Shown here: positions 25,301 to 34,608 of the stretch, one piece after another | Position numbering within the stretch: the first letter of the stretch is position 1 | Layout of the letters: every line of letters begins with the position of its first letter | From: Clostridiales bacterium | Lineage (GTDB): Bacteria; Bacillota; Clostridia; Peptostreptococcales; Anaerovoracaceae | Length of the DNA: 46,224 nt | Reading direction: 5' to 3' | Assembly (NCBI GenBank): GCA_028725765.1 | Contig: JAQYRL010000070.1 | Span: 1-46,224 of the forward strand | Made by a program: the position numbers and the translations under genes | Notes under the pieces: model-generated | The model's database searches: none | What the model saw: the letters and a program-made list of their open reading frames with translations, nothing else | What the model was told of the DNA's origin: nothing

Positions 25301-27067
25301 TTACTTAATATATTTTTTTGCTCCATCTATTATTTCCTTGCTGATTCCCAGCATTTTAGCAATATTTAGAGCATCCTTTGGCACTTCTCCTATTTTGTCA
25401 ACCCTACGAAGTCTGTAATCCATATATTTGGATATTATATTTATTCTATCTCGACGATTAGCATATTTGATTTCTCTGTCGAGAAGATTAAAATCTACTC
25501 CTGAAAGACCCCTAACCTGCATATTCACAACACCTTCTTTTTCGGTTACGGTCTCAAAATGTGTTGTAATGAGCGAAATGTACGGTTTTACTATTAGATA
25601 GTCTACAATTGACTTCGTTAAAGCCAATCCTTCAATCGGATTAGTTCCACTCGCAATTTCATCAATCAATATCATTGAACGTTCTGTTCCGAAGTCCAAG
25701 ATCTGCTTCAGCTCTTCCATCTCTGAACCGAATGAGGACAAACCCCTTTCAACGGACTGGCTATCACCGATCAAAATATGCATGTAGTTTGAAAGTCCAA
25801 TTTTCGCTGATTTAGCAGGAACAAAGAATCCGTAGTGAGCTAGGATTGCTACCTGCCCAACTAATTTGAGTGAAATTGTCTTTCCTCCCATATTAGCTCC
25901 GGTGATGCAGGTTACGCCATCTTTGAGTTCAATCGAAATCGGGCAAAATTCCTTACCCTTTGACTGTAAGATTCCTTCAACCTGCAAGTTCCTAGCATCA
26001 ACGAATTCAACAATGTGCTCATCCACTATTTCGGGCTTTGTCAATTTTCTCTTAATTGAGAAAATTGCTTTAGCTAAATCGAATTCAAGTTTTCCCATCA
26101 CCTTGCAGTTATTTGCTATTACATCGGAATATTCTGCAATCTTTTTTGAAAGTTCTTCGGCTATCCGTTCTTCTTCAGCCTCAATTTTGAGGTTTATCTC
26201 CTCGATTTTTTTAGTATACTCATTGACTTCAGGTGTAGCCTTAAGTCTGAAAGTTATACTCATATAATCTTGGTCGATTTCCTCAAGCACATCCAAAGAT
26301 TTGATTTTTCCCAAATCAGAATTCGACCTTGCAACAACGATGTCAAACTTTGGCGTCAGACAAATGCCCTCTGACCTTCTCAGATCTTCTCGTGCATGTT
26401 TCTGAGCCCGTCTTATACTAAGCTCAAGATCTCTCTTTTCTTTTCTATATGAGGCTAGAGTAGAGCTAAATTCATCATAAATGTAGAATGTATTTAGTCT
26501 ATCTTTTCTTGGATCTAAAATGTCTAATAGTTCTTCTGTATCCTCGAGAAAATATACATCTGGAATATTGGCATCTTCGATTTGGGTTTGATCTTGACTT
26601 GATTTTTGACCTTCTGGAAGCTCCTCTACAGTATCTGAGACTTTGTCGTGCTCCATCTCCTTGATGCAACCGCACGCTGATCGATAGTCTCCCTCTTCTT
26701 TGTCTTTTGTAAGTTTGAGAAGTTGTCTCATCTGTAGTAGTAAGGATTTTACTTCGTGAATTTCAACGATAGACAGTGTGCTTTTTTCACTCTTCAAAAC
26801 AGTGTTAAGCGCATCCTTCACTTCCATAAAAACTTCTTGTATTTTGTCGCTCAAATGAGGATATGCTTTGATAAATGCTATCAAACTATCTAAATTATCA
26901 AGCTCTGTCCTAAGCTCATCCTCCTGACCCGGGAAAAACGGCTTGTTTTCCTTCATGGCCTTTCTGCCTAGTGGTGACATTATTTCAAGTTGAAGCATCA
27001 CATAGTCAAGCCCAAGTTCAGATCTTGATTTCACATTTGCAAGTCTTCTATTGGCATCATTCTTCAT
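25301..27067 (-). CDS. kamC: MutS-related ATPase KamC (aminomutase reactivation)
   Basis: The 588-residue protein has a coiled-coil-rich first half and a C-terminal MutS-type ABC ATPase: Walker A ITGANMGGKTISLK, a SSFGSEMEEL signature region, Walker B MILIDEIASGTNPIEG and the switch His THFE. It lacks MutS mismatch-recognition domains. It is always found with kamBDE in lysine fermenters and is annotated as a reactivase ATPase that exchanges damaged cobalamin or reopens the mutase. Residues 130-180 are an acidic low-complexity insert. It starts 2 bases after kamB. Confidence 0.87.
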   Translation of the reverse strand: MKNDANRRLANVKSRSELGLDYVMLQLEIMSPLGRKAMKENKPFFPGQEDELRTELDNLDSLIAFIKAYPHLSDKIQEVFMEVKDALNTVLKSEKSTLSIVEIHEVKSLLLQMRQLLKLTKDKEEGDYRSACGCIKEMEHDKVSDTVEELPEGQKSSQDQTQIEDANIPDVYFLEDTEELLDILDPRKDRLNTFYIYDEFSSTLASYRKEKRDLELSIRRAQKHAREDLRRSEGICLTPKFDIVVARSNSDLGKIKSLDVLEEIDQDYMSITFRLKATPEVNEYTKKIEEINLKIEAEEERIAEELSKKIAEYSDVIANNCKVMGKLEFDLAKAIFSIKRKLTKPEIVDEHIVEFVDARNLQVEGILQSKGKEFCPISIELKDGVTCITGANMGGKTISLKLVGQVAILAHYGFFVPAKSAKIGLSNYMHILIGDSQSVERGLSSFGSEMEELKQILDFGTERSMILIDEIASGTNPIEGLALTKSIVDYLIVKPYISLITTHFETVTEKEGVVNMQVRGLSGVDFNLLDREIKYANRRDRINIISKYMDYRLRRVDKIGEVPKDALNIAKMLGISKEIIDGAKKYIK

Positions 27068-27069
27068 GT

Positions 27070-28089
27070 TTACATCCTTACGTCTATCACGGGAATATCC
27101 GGTATCGCTTTTTCCATCTCTTCAAGAAGAAGTTTATTATCGAAGGCATAGCCTGATGGTGACCATGGATTTACGGTAATCAAAGCGATTTTTATATTCT
27201 TAAGAACGGATAATGTGAATCCCCTCTTTCTAAGTCTTCCCCAATCCATTGAATTTACAAAAATTTTGGTCGGATCTTTGAGAACAAACTCTACCTGCTT
27301 TAGTTTTTTTAGCGAAATTCCGTCAATTACGCTGTTCGTAAACGCTCCTGGGATATATACGTATTTTGTGCTCTCATCAATGGCTTCGTCAATATGCCTT
27401 GCGGCACCTAACCCCGTCAAAAGATCAAGTTTATTAACTTCTCCATCTTCGCTGATCAGCATTACCTTATCGTCGTAATTTGACTCTTCAATTATATCTC
27501 TAAATTTGCCTTTTTCAAGTTCTTCAGATGAATAAAGATTTACAACGTGTGCCGTTTCTTCGACCATTTTGTTCATTCGTCTTGATATAACAGCTCCAGT
27601 TGCAAGCACTATGGCATCAGAAGTATCTGGGGATGCAATTGTCTTTCTATCTATCGCACCATCTATGAGTACAAGCTCACATCCCTCCGATATCATTTCC
27701 TCACAAAGCAGTTTCTGCTCAGCATTGATGACAGGTCCTGCAATCTGTACATATCCGGCATCTCGAACTCTACAAATTAACAAAGTACCTATCGCTGTAG
27801 AATATGGAGTTCTCCTTATTACCTCAAGTCCTGCGTCTGCAAAATCATACAAAAATTCCGGAACTGCGACAAGTGTATCTATATCCAAATACACTCTCGG
27901 TTTTTCAGTGCCGGTTACCAAGTCTTGGCTTTCGCCGTCTCTACCCGTGGATGTGACGCCTATTTTCACGCCTTCGTCCATTGCTTCTTCAATCAAATAA
28001 TTCAAAGCTGTTGTTTTGCCGGCATTTTTAGACATACCCACTATTGATAATGTATTGTATTTTTCTGCAAGCTCAGATAGCAGTGCCAT
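27070..28089 (-). CDS. kamB: KamB, lysine 5,6-aminomutase reactivase subunit
   Basis: The 339-residue protein has an N-terminal P-loop (SIVGMSKNAGKTTALNYL) and the IGVTSTGRDGE segment, so a P-loop NTPase fold. LVLIDGAIDRKTIASPDTSDAIVLATGAVI resembles the G-protein-like core. It is conserved beside kamC and kamDE and is thought to work with KamC to restore inactivated aminomutase. No catalytic step of lysine fermentation is assigned to it. A stem-loop separates it from kamA upstream. Confidence 0.85.
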   Translation of the reverse strand: MALLSELAEKYNTLSIVGMSKNAGKTTALNYLIEEAMDEGVKIGVTSTGRDGESQDLVTGTEKPRVYLDIDTLVAVPEFLYDFADAGLEVIRRTPYSTAIGTLLICRVRDAGYVQIAGPVINAEQKLLCEEMISEGCELVLIDGAIDRKTIASPDTSDAIVLATGAVISRRMNKMVEETAHVVNLYSSEELEKGKFRDIIEESNYDDKVMLISEDGEVNKLDLLTGLGAARHIDEAIDESTKYVYIPGAFTNSVIDGISLKKLKQVEFVLKDPTKIFVNSMDWGRLRKRGFTLSVLKNIKIALITVNPWSPSGYAFDNKLLLEEMEKAIPDIPVIDVRM

Positions 28090-28146
28090 AAAAACTCCTT
28101 TTAAGTAGCGTCTATTTAATAGTTTATAATAAATATTTCAGAAAAT

Positions 28147-28178
28147 TGCACCTATGAGTGAAAGTCCCCATAGGTGCA
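28147..28178 (-). terminator. Stem-loop between kamA and kamB
   Basis: TGCACCTATG and CATAGGTGCA form a perfect 10-bp stem around 12 bases, followed on the minus strand by ATTTTC. The T-tract is short, so it may be an attenuating terminator or a 3' stabiliser that makes kdd-kamA more abundant than kamBCDE. Confidence 0.6.
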
Positions 28179-28214
28179 TTTAAAGTTTATTTTACACTGA
28201 GTAGCATTTGAGAA

Positions 28215-29474
28215 CTAGTGCTTATTTCTTTCGTGTCTTGCAAGATGAGCTGGTTCCATTGATTTGATCTGTAGACCTTCTCCAAGTGCAGATACTCCAG
28301 AAACCTTAATTGCTTCCTTGCCATTTCTGTAGTTAAAGTTACATTTAACATCAGGTAATCTAGGCTGAGTGTAAGTAGTGATTACGCCCTCATAGTTTCT
28401 GAGGATTACCTTATCAGGTGTTTCAGAAATTACGTACTGAGGCATAACTGGAGTCTTACCACCACCACCAGGAGCATCGATTACAAATGTAGGTACACAG
28501 TAACCTGAAGTATGTCCTCTTAGTCCTTCCATGATTTCAAGACCCTTAGCCATTGTAGTTCTAAAGTGTTCGATACCGATTGAAAGGTCGCAGATGTAGA
28601 TGTAGTATGGTCTAACTCTGTTCATAACGAGTTCATGAACAAGGTCCATCATGATTGTCTTATCGTCGTTGATACCTCTTAGAAGTACAGACTGGTTGCC
28701 TAGAGGGATACCAGCATCAGCAAGCTTTCTAAGAGCTTCTTTAGCAGTATCTGTCATTTCCTGTGGATGGTTGAAGTGAGTGTTGAGCCAAATTGGATGA
28801 TATTTCTTAAGCATATTAACCAATTTGTCTGTTATTCTCATTGGCATTACTACAGGAACCCTTGATCCAAGTCTTACGATCTCAACATGAGGAATCTTTC
28901 TGAGTTCGCTAATGATGTACTCAAGAGTATCGTCTTCAACAAGAAGTGCGTCTCCACCTGAAAGAAGTACGTCTCTTACTTCAGGAGTTCTCTTGATGTA
29001 TGCAATACATGCATCGATGTCTTCTCTTGATCTTGCTCCATCAGTTTCTCCAGCAAGTCTTCTTCTTGTACAGTGTCTGCAGTACATTGAGCACTGGTCT
29101 GTGATCAAGAACAAAACTCTGTCAGGATATCTATGAGTTAGTCCAGGAGCTGGAGAGTCAGCATCCTCGTGTAGAGGGTCTGCATCATCTGCTTCTGATC
29201 TGTGCATTTCAAGAATTGTAGGTACAGCCTGCATTCTTACAGGATCTGTAGGATCATCTGGATCCATTAGTGAAGCATAGTATGGTGTGATTCCTACTCT
29301 GAATCCGCCCATTACTTTTTCAATATCAGCTTTTTCCTGCTCTGTAAGGTTTACAACCTTGCAAATATCTTCTACTGTAGATAGTCTGTGTGAAACCTGC
29401 CAGTGCCAATCGTTCCACTGCTCATCAGTAACATCCTTGAACAAAGGAATATCTTTCCAATTTCTAACAGTCAT
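28215..29474 (-). CDS. kamA: L-lysine 2,3-aminomutase
   Basis: The 419-residue radical SAM enzyme has the cluster motif CSMYCRHC (Cys128, 132, 135). DVLLSGGDALL is the SAM GGE-like motif. The PLP Lys340 lies in DAPGGGGKTPVMPQY. It converts L-lysine to beta-lysine (3,6-diaminohexanoate), the first step of lysine fermentation. LSIGIEHFRTTMAKG is the substrate region typical of clostridial enzymes. RBS and start fit MTVRNWKDIPLF. It is second in the kdd-kamA-kamBCDE operon. Confidence 0.97.
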   Translation of the reverse strand: MTVRNWKDIPLFKDVTDEQWNDWHWQVSHRLSTVEDICKVVNLTEQEKADIEKVMGGFRVGITPYYASLMDPDDPTDPVRMQAVPTILEMHRSEADDADPLHEDADSPAPGLTHRYPDRVLFLITDQCSMYCRHCTRRRLAGETDGARSREDIDACIAYIKRTPEVRDVLLSGGDALLVEDDTLEYIISELRKIPHVEIVRLGSRVPVVMPMRITDKLVNMLKKYHPIWLNTHFNHPQEMTDTAKEALRKLADAGIPLGNQSVLLRGINDDKTIMMDLVHELVMNRVRPYYIYICDLSIGIEHFRTTMAKGLEIMEGLRGHTSGYCVPTFVIDAPGGGGKTPVMPQYVISETPDKVILRNYEGVITTYTQPRLPDVKCNFNYRNGKEAIKVSGVSALGEGLQIKSMEPAHLARHERNKH

Positions 29475-29520
29475 AATTTCTTTTCTCCTTAATTATTCAA
29501 TCATTATAAATTTATTTCTT

Positions 29521-29567
29521 AAAAACATTCCCCACCCGGGGCAAGGTGTTGCACAGGGGCAGGGACA
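29521..29567 (-). terminator. GC-rich stem-loop between kdd and kamA
   Basis: A block of C- and G-runs (TTCCCCACCCGGGG ... CAGGGGCAGGGA) stands out in AT-rich DNA. Its arms can pair, and TTTTTAAG follows on the minus strand. It may act as a partial terminator or as an mRNA end. Confidence 0.5.
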
Positions 29568-29599
29568 ATATTCAATTGACATTACACGTGCTTACGCGA

Positions 29600-30634
29600 C
29601 TATGCATACATCTCTTTAAATAAATTTCTAAGACCTTCATGCTCTCTCAAGATTTGAAGAGTGATTTCAGCGTGACCCTTAGTATATCCATTACCGATAA
29701 TCATATCTACGTCTTTACCAACACCTTCAGCACCAAGAGCAGCCTTTGTGAAGCTTGTTGCCATTGAGAAGAAGTATACAAGACCACCATCCTTACAAGC
29801 AAGGATTGAAGCCATCTCAGTATTTTCGATGTTTACGTTGTTGATTACGATATCGCAAAGCTCACCATCTGTAAGCTCCATAATCTTATTGTACATTGCA
29901 ACAGCATCAGTTGCATCAAGATGGAAGTATTCGTCTGCAAGATCAAGTTTTCTAGCACGGTCTTCAGATTTCTGTGAACCACCACAGCAGATTACCTTAC
30001 CAGTAACTCCAGCTCTCTTCTTTGCTTCGTATAGGCAAAGTAGTCCTGACTTTCCGCCACCACCGATAACAAGAACTGTATTTCCTGGTTTAACAAGTTT
30101 TGCTGTCTGTGCAGGAGCGCCTGCTACGTCAAGTGCTGAAAGTGCAAGGCCTTCAGGCATATCATCAGGAAGTTTAGCATAGATTCCGCTCTGGAACAAA
30201 ATAGCTTTTCCCTTGATGTCAACCTGGTCAATGTCAGGTCTAACAGCTAAAATTTCATCGATAACAAGTGGAGTTAGTGAAAGTGATACAAGAGTAGCAA
30301 TCTTGTCGCCAACTTTTAGATCCCCAACGTAGTTCTCACCGATTTCCTTAACTGTACCGATAAGCATTCCACCTGAACCAGTCCATGGGTTCTTGTGTTT
30401 TCCAGCCTTCTCAACGATGCCGAGCATAATCTTCTTAATCTCTTCAACATCTCCGCCTGCTCTTCTTTCGATTTCTGTGAAAGAAGCAGAGTCAATGTTA
30501 AGAGTCTTAACGTCAATCAAAACTTCATTATCATAGATTTCCATTGTGTTGTCGATTACATCTGCCGGTTGTGGTAGAACACCTTTAGGTGAGATAACAC
30601 GATGAGTCCCATAAGGGCATCCTTTTTTCTGCAT
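29600..30634 (-). CDS. kdd: L-erythro-3,5-diaminohexanoate dehydrogenase (copy 1, in kam operon)
   Basis: The 344-residue protein has a zinc-less MDR-like fold. The N-terminal GroES-like half holds YGTHRVISPKGVLPQP and NPWTGSGGMLIGTV. The Rossmann motif is VLVIGGGGKSGLLCLYEAKK, and FFSMATSFTKAALGAEGVGKD marks the C-terminal half. It oxidises 3,5-diaminohexanoate to 3-keto-5-aminohexanoate with NAD(P). I set the start at 30634 because GAGGAGG precedes it. It heads the operon and has a sigma-A promoter and an upstream palindrome. Confidence 0.95.
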   Translation of the reverse strand: MQKKGCPYGTHRVISPKGVLPQPADVIDNTMEIYDNEVLIDVKTLNIDSASFTEIERRAGGDVEEIKKIMLGIVEKAGKHKNPWTGSGGMLIGTVKEIGENYVGDLKVGDKIATLVSLSLTPLVIDEILAVRPDIDQVDIKGKAILFQSGIYAKLPDDMPEGLALSALDVAGAPAQTAKLVKPGNTVLVIGGGGKSGLLCLYEAKKRAGVTGKVICCGGSQKSEDRARKLDLADEYFHLDATDAVAMYNKIMELTDGELCDIVINNVNIENTEMASILACKDGGLVYFFSMATSFTKAALGAEGVGKDVDMIIGNGYTKGHAEITLQILREHEGLRNLFKEMYA

Positions 30635-30687
30635 AGTTTTTTCCTCCTCTAAAATAAACTTATTATTTTTTCTCAAACTTTAGTTAC

Positions 30688-30716
30688 ATTATATAAGTTT
30701 ACAATATTTTTGTCTA
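30688..30716 (-). promoter_or_regulatory. Sigma-A promoter of the kdd-kam operon
   Basis: TAGACA (30716-30711), 17 bases, TATAAT (30693-30688) on the minus strand. It lies about 55 bases before the kdd ATG. No -24/-12 promoter with the invariant GG/GC is visible here. Confidence 0.7.
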
Positions 30717-30762
30717 TTTTTAAATGCAAATTTTTTGTAAGTAAATTTAAAAAATAACAATT

Positions 30763-30778
30763 GAACACAAATCGGTTC
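30763..30778. promoter_or_regulatory. GAAC-N8-GTTC palindrome upstream of kdd (site 1)
   Basis: GAAC-ACAAATCG-GTTC, extended to TGAAC...GTTCA. The centre is about 90 bases upstream of the predicted kdd start site. It shares TCG-GTTC with the two sites between the Kdd-like regulator gene and kal, so it is likely a common operator or enhancer. Confidence 0.7.
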
Positions 30779-30825
30779 ACGTTCTAAATAATTAGGGTTG
30801 CCTCAACAAAATACTTTTAAAAAAT

Positions 30826-30867
30826 AGCAAGCCGCCAGGCAATCCCTGACAGCTTGCTATTTTTATG
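30826..30867 (-). terminator. Terminator of the opp operon
   Basis: AAAAATAGCAAGC and GCTTGCTATTTTT form a 13-bp stem after oppA with a T-tract on the minus strand. It insulates opp from kdd-kam. Confidence 0.85.
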
Positions 30868-30913
30868 TTTTCTAAATGGATTAAGAAAAACCTTTTTTAT
30901 TTTGTTGTATCTA

Positions 30914-32542
30914 CTACATACCTGACATATTTCCGAAGAAGTAATATCCAAGTGGAGTATAGTACAATCCCTTGATTCCATCCTGAATCATGTGCTTACT
31001 AGTATAGAAGTATAGAGGTGCTACAACGCTATCATCTTTAATCAGAATCTTTTCTGCGTCGTGCATTAGCTGCATTCTCTTAGCAGTATCTTGTTCAGCC
31101 TTAGCTGCTTTTACAAGAGCATCATATGCAGGATTCTCATACTTCGCATCGTTGTTTCCACCGCCAGTCATGAACATATCTATAAATGTCATAGGATCGT
31201 TGTAGTCTCCAACCCATCCGTGTCTAGCGATTGAATAGTTTCCCTTCTTCCTGTCTTCGATAAATGTGTTCCATTCCTGGTTCTGCAAAGTAACCTTTAC
31301 GCCAAGTTTATCTTCCCACATGTTCTGAAGTGCTTCTGCAATTGCCTTGTGGTTTGCGTCAGTGTTGTATAGATAATCAACGCTTGGGAAGCCTTCTCCT
31401 TCAGGATATCCAGCTTCTTCCATGAGTTTTTTAGCCTTCTCACAGTTTGCTTCATAATCGTCCTTGCCGATCTTGTAGAAATTTCCGCCTACTTTTCTGA
31501 ATTCATCGCCACCTACTCCTTCAGCATCATTGATACCAGCAGGAACAAAGCCACCAGCAGCGATTTCTCCAGTTGCAGTTACATCGTTAACGATGAAGTT
31601 TCTATCAATTGCCAAAGAGAATGCTTCTCTAACCTTAGGGTTGTCAAAAGGAGCCTTCTGAGTGTTGAAGCATACAAAGTAAGTACCAATCTGAGGGTCA
31701 ACCTTCAAAGTCTTATCCTTAAGGAGAGCTTTAGTCTCATCTGGTGGAACCTGGTTTATAAAGTCTAATTCGCCAGATTTAAATGCAGCATACATTGCAT
31801 TAGTATCGTCCATCAAGTGGAAAACTATTTTCTGAGTCTTTACTTCATCTGCATCATAATAGTTCTCATTAGGTTCCATTACGATCTTAGAGTTTCTCTT
31901 TCTTTCAGTCATCTTGAAAGGTCCGTTTGAAACATATGTATCAGGTTTGCTTGTCCAGTCCTTAATTTCAGAGTCCTCTACGATTTCCTGCTTAACAGGT
32001 GCTGTTGCAGGGAATGCACAGATTTCTTCAAAGTATGGTGTAAGTTTAGCTAGTTTTACCTTGAAAGTCTGATCGTCAACAGCTTCGATCTCAAGTTGCT
32101 TATCTTCACTGTCATAACCTGCTACCATGTCGAGCATGTACTCATAATCTGCACCAGTATTAGGGTTTACCAGTCTATTCCATGAGTAAACAAAGTCTTT
32201 TGCTGTAAGAGGAGAACCGTCGCTCCACTTAAGATCCTTCCTCAGGTGGAATGTCCACTCTAACTTATCATCAGAAACATCCCATTTTTCTGCCATTCCA
32301 GGAACTAGCTTAGCTTTACCACCTTTATCAGGTGCCCATTTTACAAGACCTTCAAAAGTGTGAAGGTTCATTGTGCCTCCATCTAAAGAGGTGCTAAGTG
32401 CAGGATCGATTGAATCAGGTTCTGATGCAATACAAACGTCCATCACGTCATCGCCCTTTGCACCGGAACCGCCGCTGTTTCCGCACGCTGTAAATACAAA
32501 AATCATGCACAGCGCCAAAGCGGTTAATAATGCCTTCTTCAT
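30914..32542 (-). CDS. oppA: Oligopeptide ABC transporter, substrate-binding lipoprotein
   Basis: The 542-residue protein has a lipoprotein signal peptide (MKKALLTALALCMIFVFTAC, lipobox FTAC, mature Cys20). The SBP type 5 body follows: EPDSIDPALSTSLDGGT, WKFHLRKD-like WTFHLRKDLKWSDGSPLTAKDFVYSWNRL, and VREAFSLAIDRNFIV. It binds peptides outside the membrane and delivers them to OppBC. It is last in oppBCDFA, 62 bases after oppF, an order seen in Clostridia. The lysine island location suggests peptide supply for fermentation. Confidence 0.93.
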   Translation of the reverse strand: MKKALLTALALCMIFVFTACGNSGGSGAKGDDVMDVCIASEPDSIDPALSTSLDGGTMNLHTFEGLVKWAPDKGGKAKLVPGMAEKWDVSDDKLEWTFHLRKDLKWSDGSPLTAKDFVYSWNRLVNPNTGADYEYMLDMVAGYDSEDKQLEIEAVDDQTFKVKLAKLTPYFEEICAFPATAPVKQEIVEDSEIKDWTSKPDTYVSNGPFKMTERKRNSKIVMEPNENYYDADEVKTQKIVFHLMDDTNAMYAAFKSGELDFINQVPPDETKALLKDKTLKVDPQIGTYFVCFNTQKAPFDNPKVREAFSLAIDRNFIVNDVTATGEIAAGGFVPAGINDAEGVGGDEFRKVGGNFYKIGKDDYEANCEKAKKLMEEAGYPEGEGFPSVDYLYNTDANHKAIAEALQNMWEDKLGVKVTLQNQEWNTFIEDRKKGNYSIARHGWVGDYNDPMTFIDMFMTGGGNNDAKYENPAYDALVKAAKAEQDTAKRMQLMHDAEKILIKDDSVVAPLYFYTSKHMIQDGIKGLYYTPLGYYFFGNMSGM

Positions 32543-32604
32543 AAATATTCCTCCTTTTTATGAATTCTCTCTATAACTATGAGTACATTTTACTCAAAAG
32601 CTAA

Positions 32605-33606
32605 CTAAACATTATGACAGGCAACAAAGTGCCCCTCTTTTATTTCTCTCCACTCCGGTACTTCCTGTTTGCATATATCCGTAGCAAACGGACACCTTGT
32701 GTGGAACTTACATCCCTTAGGCGGATTCATAGGACTTGGAATCTCACCTTCAAGGATAATTCTCTTCTTCTCTCGATTAGCCTTAGGATCTGGAATAGGA
32801 ACTGCTGACAAAAGAGTCTTAGTATATGGATGAATCGGATCTGCATACATCTCTCTTCCATTGCCAAGTTCAACCATATTCCCTAAATACATAACACCAA
32901 TTCTATCCGATATGTGCCTTACAACAGATAAGTCATGGGCTATGAATAGATATGTTAATCCAAGATCATCTTGCATATCCTCTAGCATATTAACAACTTG
33001 AGATTGAATCGAAACGTCCAACGCTGATATAGGCTCGTCGCAGACAATGAATTCAGGTTCAACAGCCAAAGCTCTTGCGATTCCAATCCTTTGCTGCTGA
33101 CCGCCTGAAAATTCATGCGGATATCTGTTAGAATGCTCGCTATTAAGACCTACTCTATCGAGAAGTTGATTAATTCTTTCAGCTCTCTCCTTGCCTTGAT
33201 GCAGTTTGTGAATGTCAAGTGCTTCCCCGATAATTTCGCCTACTGTCATCCTTGGATCTAGAGATGCTGATGGGTCTTGAAATATTATCTGCATCTTCCT
33301 TCTATATGGCAGCATTTTAGGATTATTTTTCTTACTATCGTCAAAAATTGTCTCGCCGTCATATGTCACCGTACCTGCCGTAGGCTCGTAAAGTCGCAAA
33401 AGAGTTCTGCCCAAAGTAGTCTTGCCACATCCCGACTCTCCAACAAGTCCAAACGTTTCGCCTCTCTTTATATCGAAGGTTACTCCGTCCACTGCATAAA
33501 CAGTCTTAGGGCCTTTAAGCCCTCCTCCTATTTTAAAATGCTTTTTCAGATTCTTAATCTGTATTAAATTGCTTCCATTTTCTTTAGTCATTTGATTGTT
33601 ATCCAT
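32605..33606 (-). CDS. oppF: Oligopeptide ABC transporter ATPase OppF
   Basis: The 333-residue ABC ATPase has Walker A GLVGESGCGKTTLGRTLLRL, Q-loop IIFQDPSASLDPRMTV, signature LSGGQQQRIGIARAL in EFSGGQQQRIGIARA form, and Walker B FIVCDEPISALDV. The C-terminal CxxHTRCPFATDIC region (CKFHTRCPFATDICKQE) is the iron-sulfur-type extension typical of OppF/DppF. I chose the start at 33606 because GAGGAGG lies 9 bases upstream; it then begins 4 bases after the oppD stop. Confidence 0.94.
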   Translation of the reverse strand: MDNNQMTKENGSNLIQIKNLKKHFKIGGGLKGPKTVYAVDGVTFDIKRGETFGLVGESGCGKTTLGRTLLRLYEPTAGTVTYDGETIFDDSKKNNPKMLPYRRKMQIIFQDPSASLDPRMTVGEIIGEALDIHKLHQGKERAERINQLLDRVGLNSEHSNRYPHEFSGGQQQRIGIARALAVEPEFIVCDEPISALDVSIQSQVVNMLEDMQDDLGLTYLFIAHDLSVVRHISDRIGVMYLGNMVELGNGREMYADPIHPYTKTLLSAVPIPDPKANREKKRIILEGEIPSPMNPPKGCKFHTRCPFATDICKQEVPEWREIKEGHFVACHNV

Positions 33607-33610
33607 ATTT

Positions 33611-34597
33611 CTATGCCTCCTCTTTCTGTTTAGAGGCAAGAAGCCAACAGCTTGATCTATGTCCATTGCCCAAATCTATGGTAGGCGGTTCTTTTCTAAG
33701 GCATATGTTCATACAATATTCACACCTAGCTCCAAAGCCACAGCCTTCCGGAGGATTAAGCATATCAACCGGGTTGCCTTCAATAGGTATTAATCTCTCG
33801 TATTCTTCAGCATCAACTCTTGGCATTGAACGCATAAGTCCAAGCGTATACGGATGTGAAGGATTGTAGAAAATATCATCCACACTTCCCTGCTCCACAA
33901 TTTTACCAGCATACATTACAGATACCTTGTCGCAAACCTCAGCCACTACGCCAAGGTTGTGTGTAATAAATATTACCGACATCTTTCTTTCTGCTTGAAG
34001 TTTCTTAATGAGTTCTAGTATCTGCGCCTGAATTGTTACGTCAAGAGCTGTCGTAGGTTCGTCAGCGATCAAAAGCATAGGATCACAGATCAGACCCATT
34101 GCAATCATGACCCTCTGACGCATTCCACCCGATAACTCGTGTGGGTACTGCTTCATACGTTTTTCAGGATTATTAATGCCTACAAGTTTAAGCATTTCTA
34201 TCGACTTATCCCAAGCTTCCTTTTTTTCCATTTTTTCATGGCAAAGAAGGGCTTCAGATAGTTGATTTCCTATAGTATATACTGGATTTAAGCATGTCAT
34301 CGGATTTTGGAATATCATACTTACTTTGTTGCCACGGAACTCTTCCATCTGTTCCTTAGAATATTCCAAAACATTCTCGCCCTCAAATAGTATTTCTCCA
34401 CCGACAACCTTGCCTGGGCTCTGGAGAAGACCAATAATCGTGTAGGCTTCTACACTCTTACCTGAGCCTGATTCTCCAACGATACCCATTATTTCGCCGT
34501 GATTTATTTCGTAATTTATTCCCCCAACAGCCTTAACTTCACCTGCATGAGTAAAGAATGAAACTTTGAGGTCTTTGACTTCTAATAATTTATCCAT
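33611..34597 (-). CDS. oppD: Oligopeptide ABC transporter ATPase OppD
   Basis: The 328-residue ABC ATPase has Walker A GIVGESGSGKSVEAYTIIGL, Q-loop MIFQNPMTCLNPVYTIG, signature ELSGGMRQRVMIAMGL and Walker B LLIADEPTTALDVTIQAQ. The C-terminal region GFGARCEYCMNICLRKEP is the Cys-rich OppD extension. It powers peptide import with OppF. It is 11 bases downstream of oppC. Confidence 0.94.
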   Translation of the reverse strand: MDKLLEVKDLKVSFFTHAGEVKAVGGINYEINHGEIMGIVGESGSGKSVEAYTIIGLLQSPGKVVGGEILFEGENVLEYSKEQMEEFRGNKVSMIFQNPMTCLNPVYTIGNQLSEALLCHEKMEKKEAWDKSIEMLKLVGINNPEKRMKQYPHELSGGMRQRVMIAMGLICDPMLLIADEPTTALDVTIQAQILELIKKLQAERKMSVIFITHNLGVVAEVCDKVSVMYAGKIVEQGSVDDIFYNPSHPYTLGLMRSMPRVDAEEYERLIPIEGNPVDMLNPPEGCGFGARCEYCMNICLRKEPPTIDLGNGHRSSCWLLASKQKEEA

Positions 34598-34608
34598 CCC
34601 AAACCTCC

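Noticed and set aside
30640..30760. Possible sigma-54 promoter for kdd-kam (TTACAA...TTGCA on the minus strand)
   Set aside because: The -12 part fits, but the invariant GG of the -24 element is missing, while a good sigma-A promoter lies downstream.
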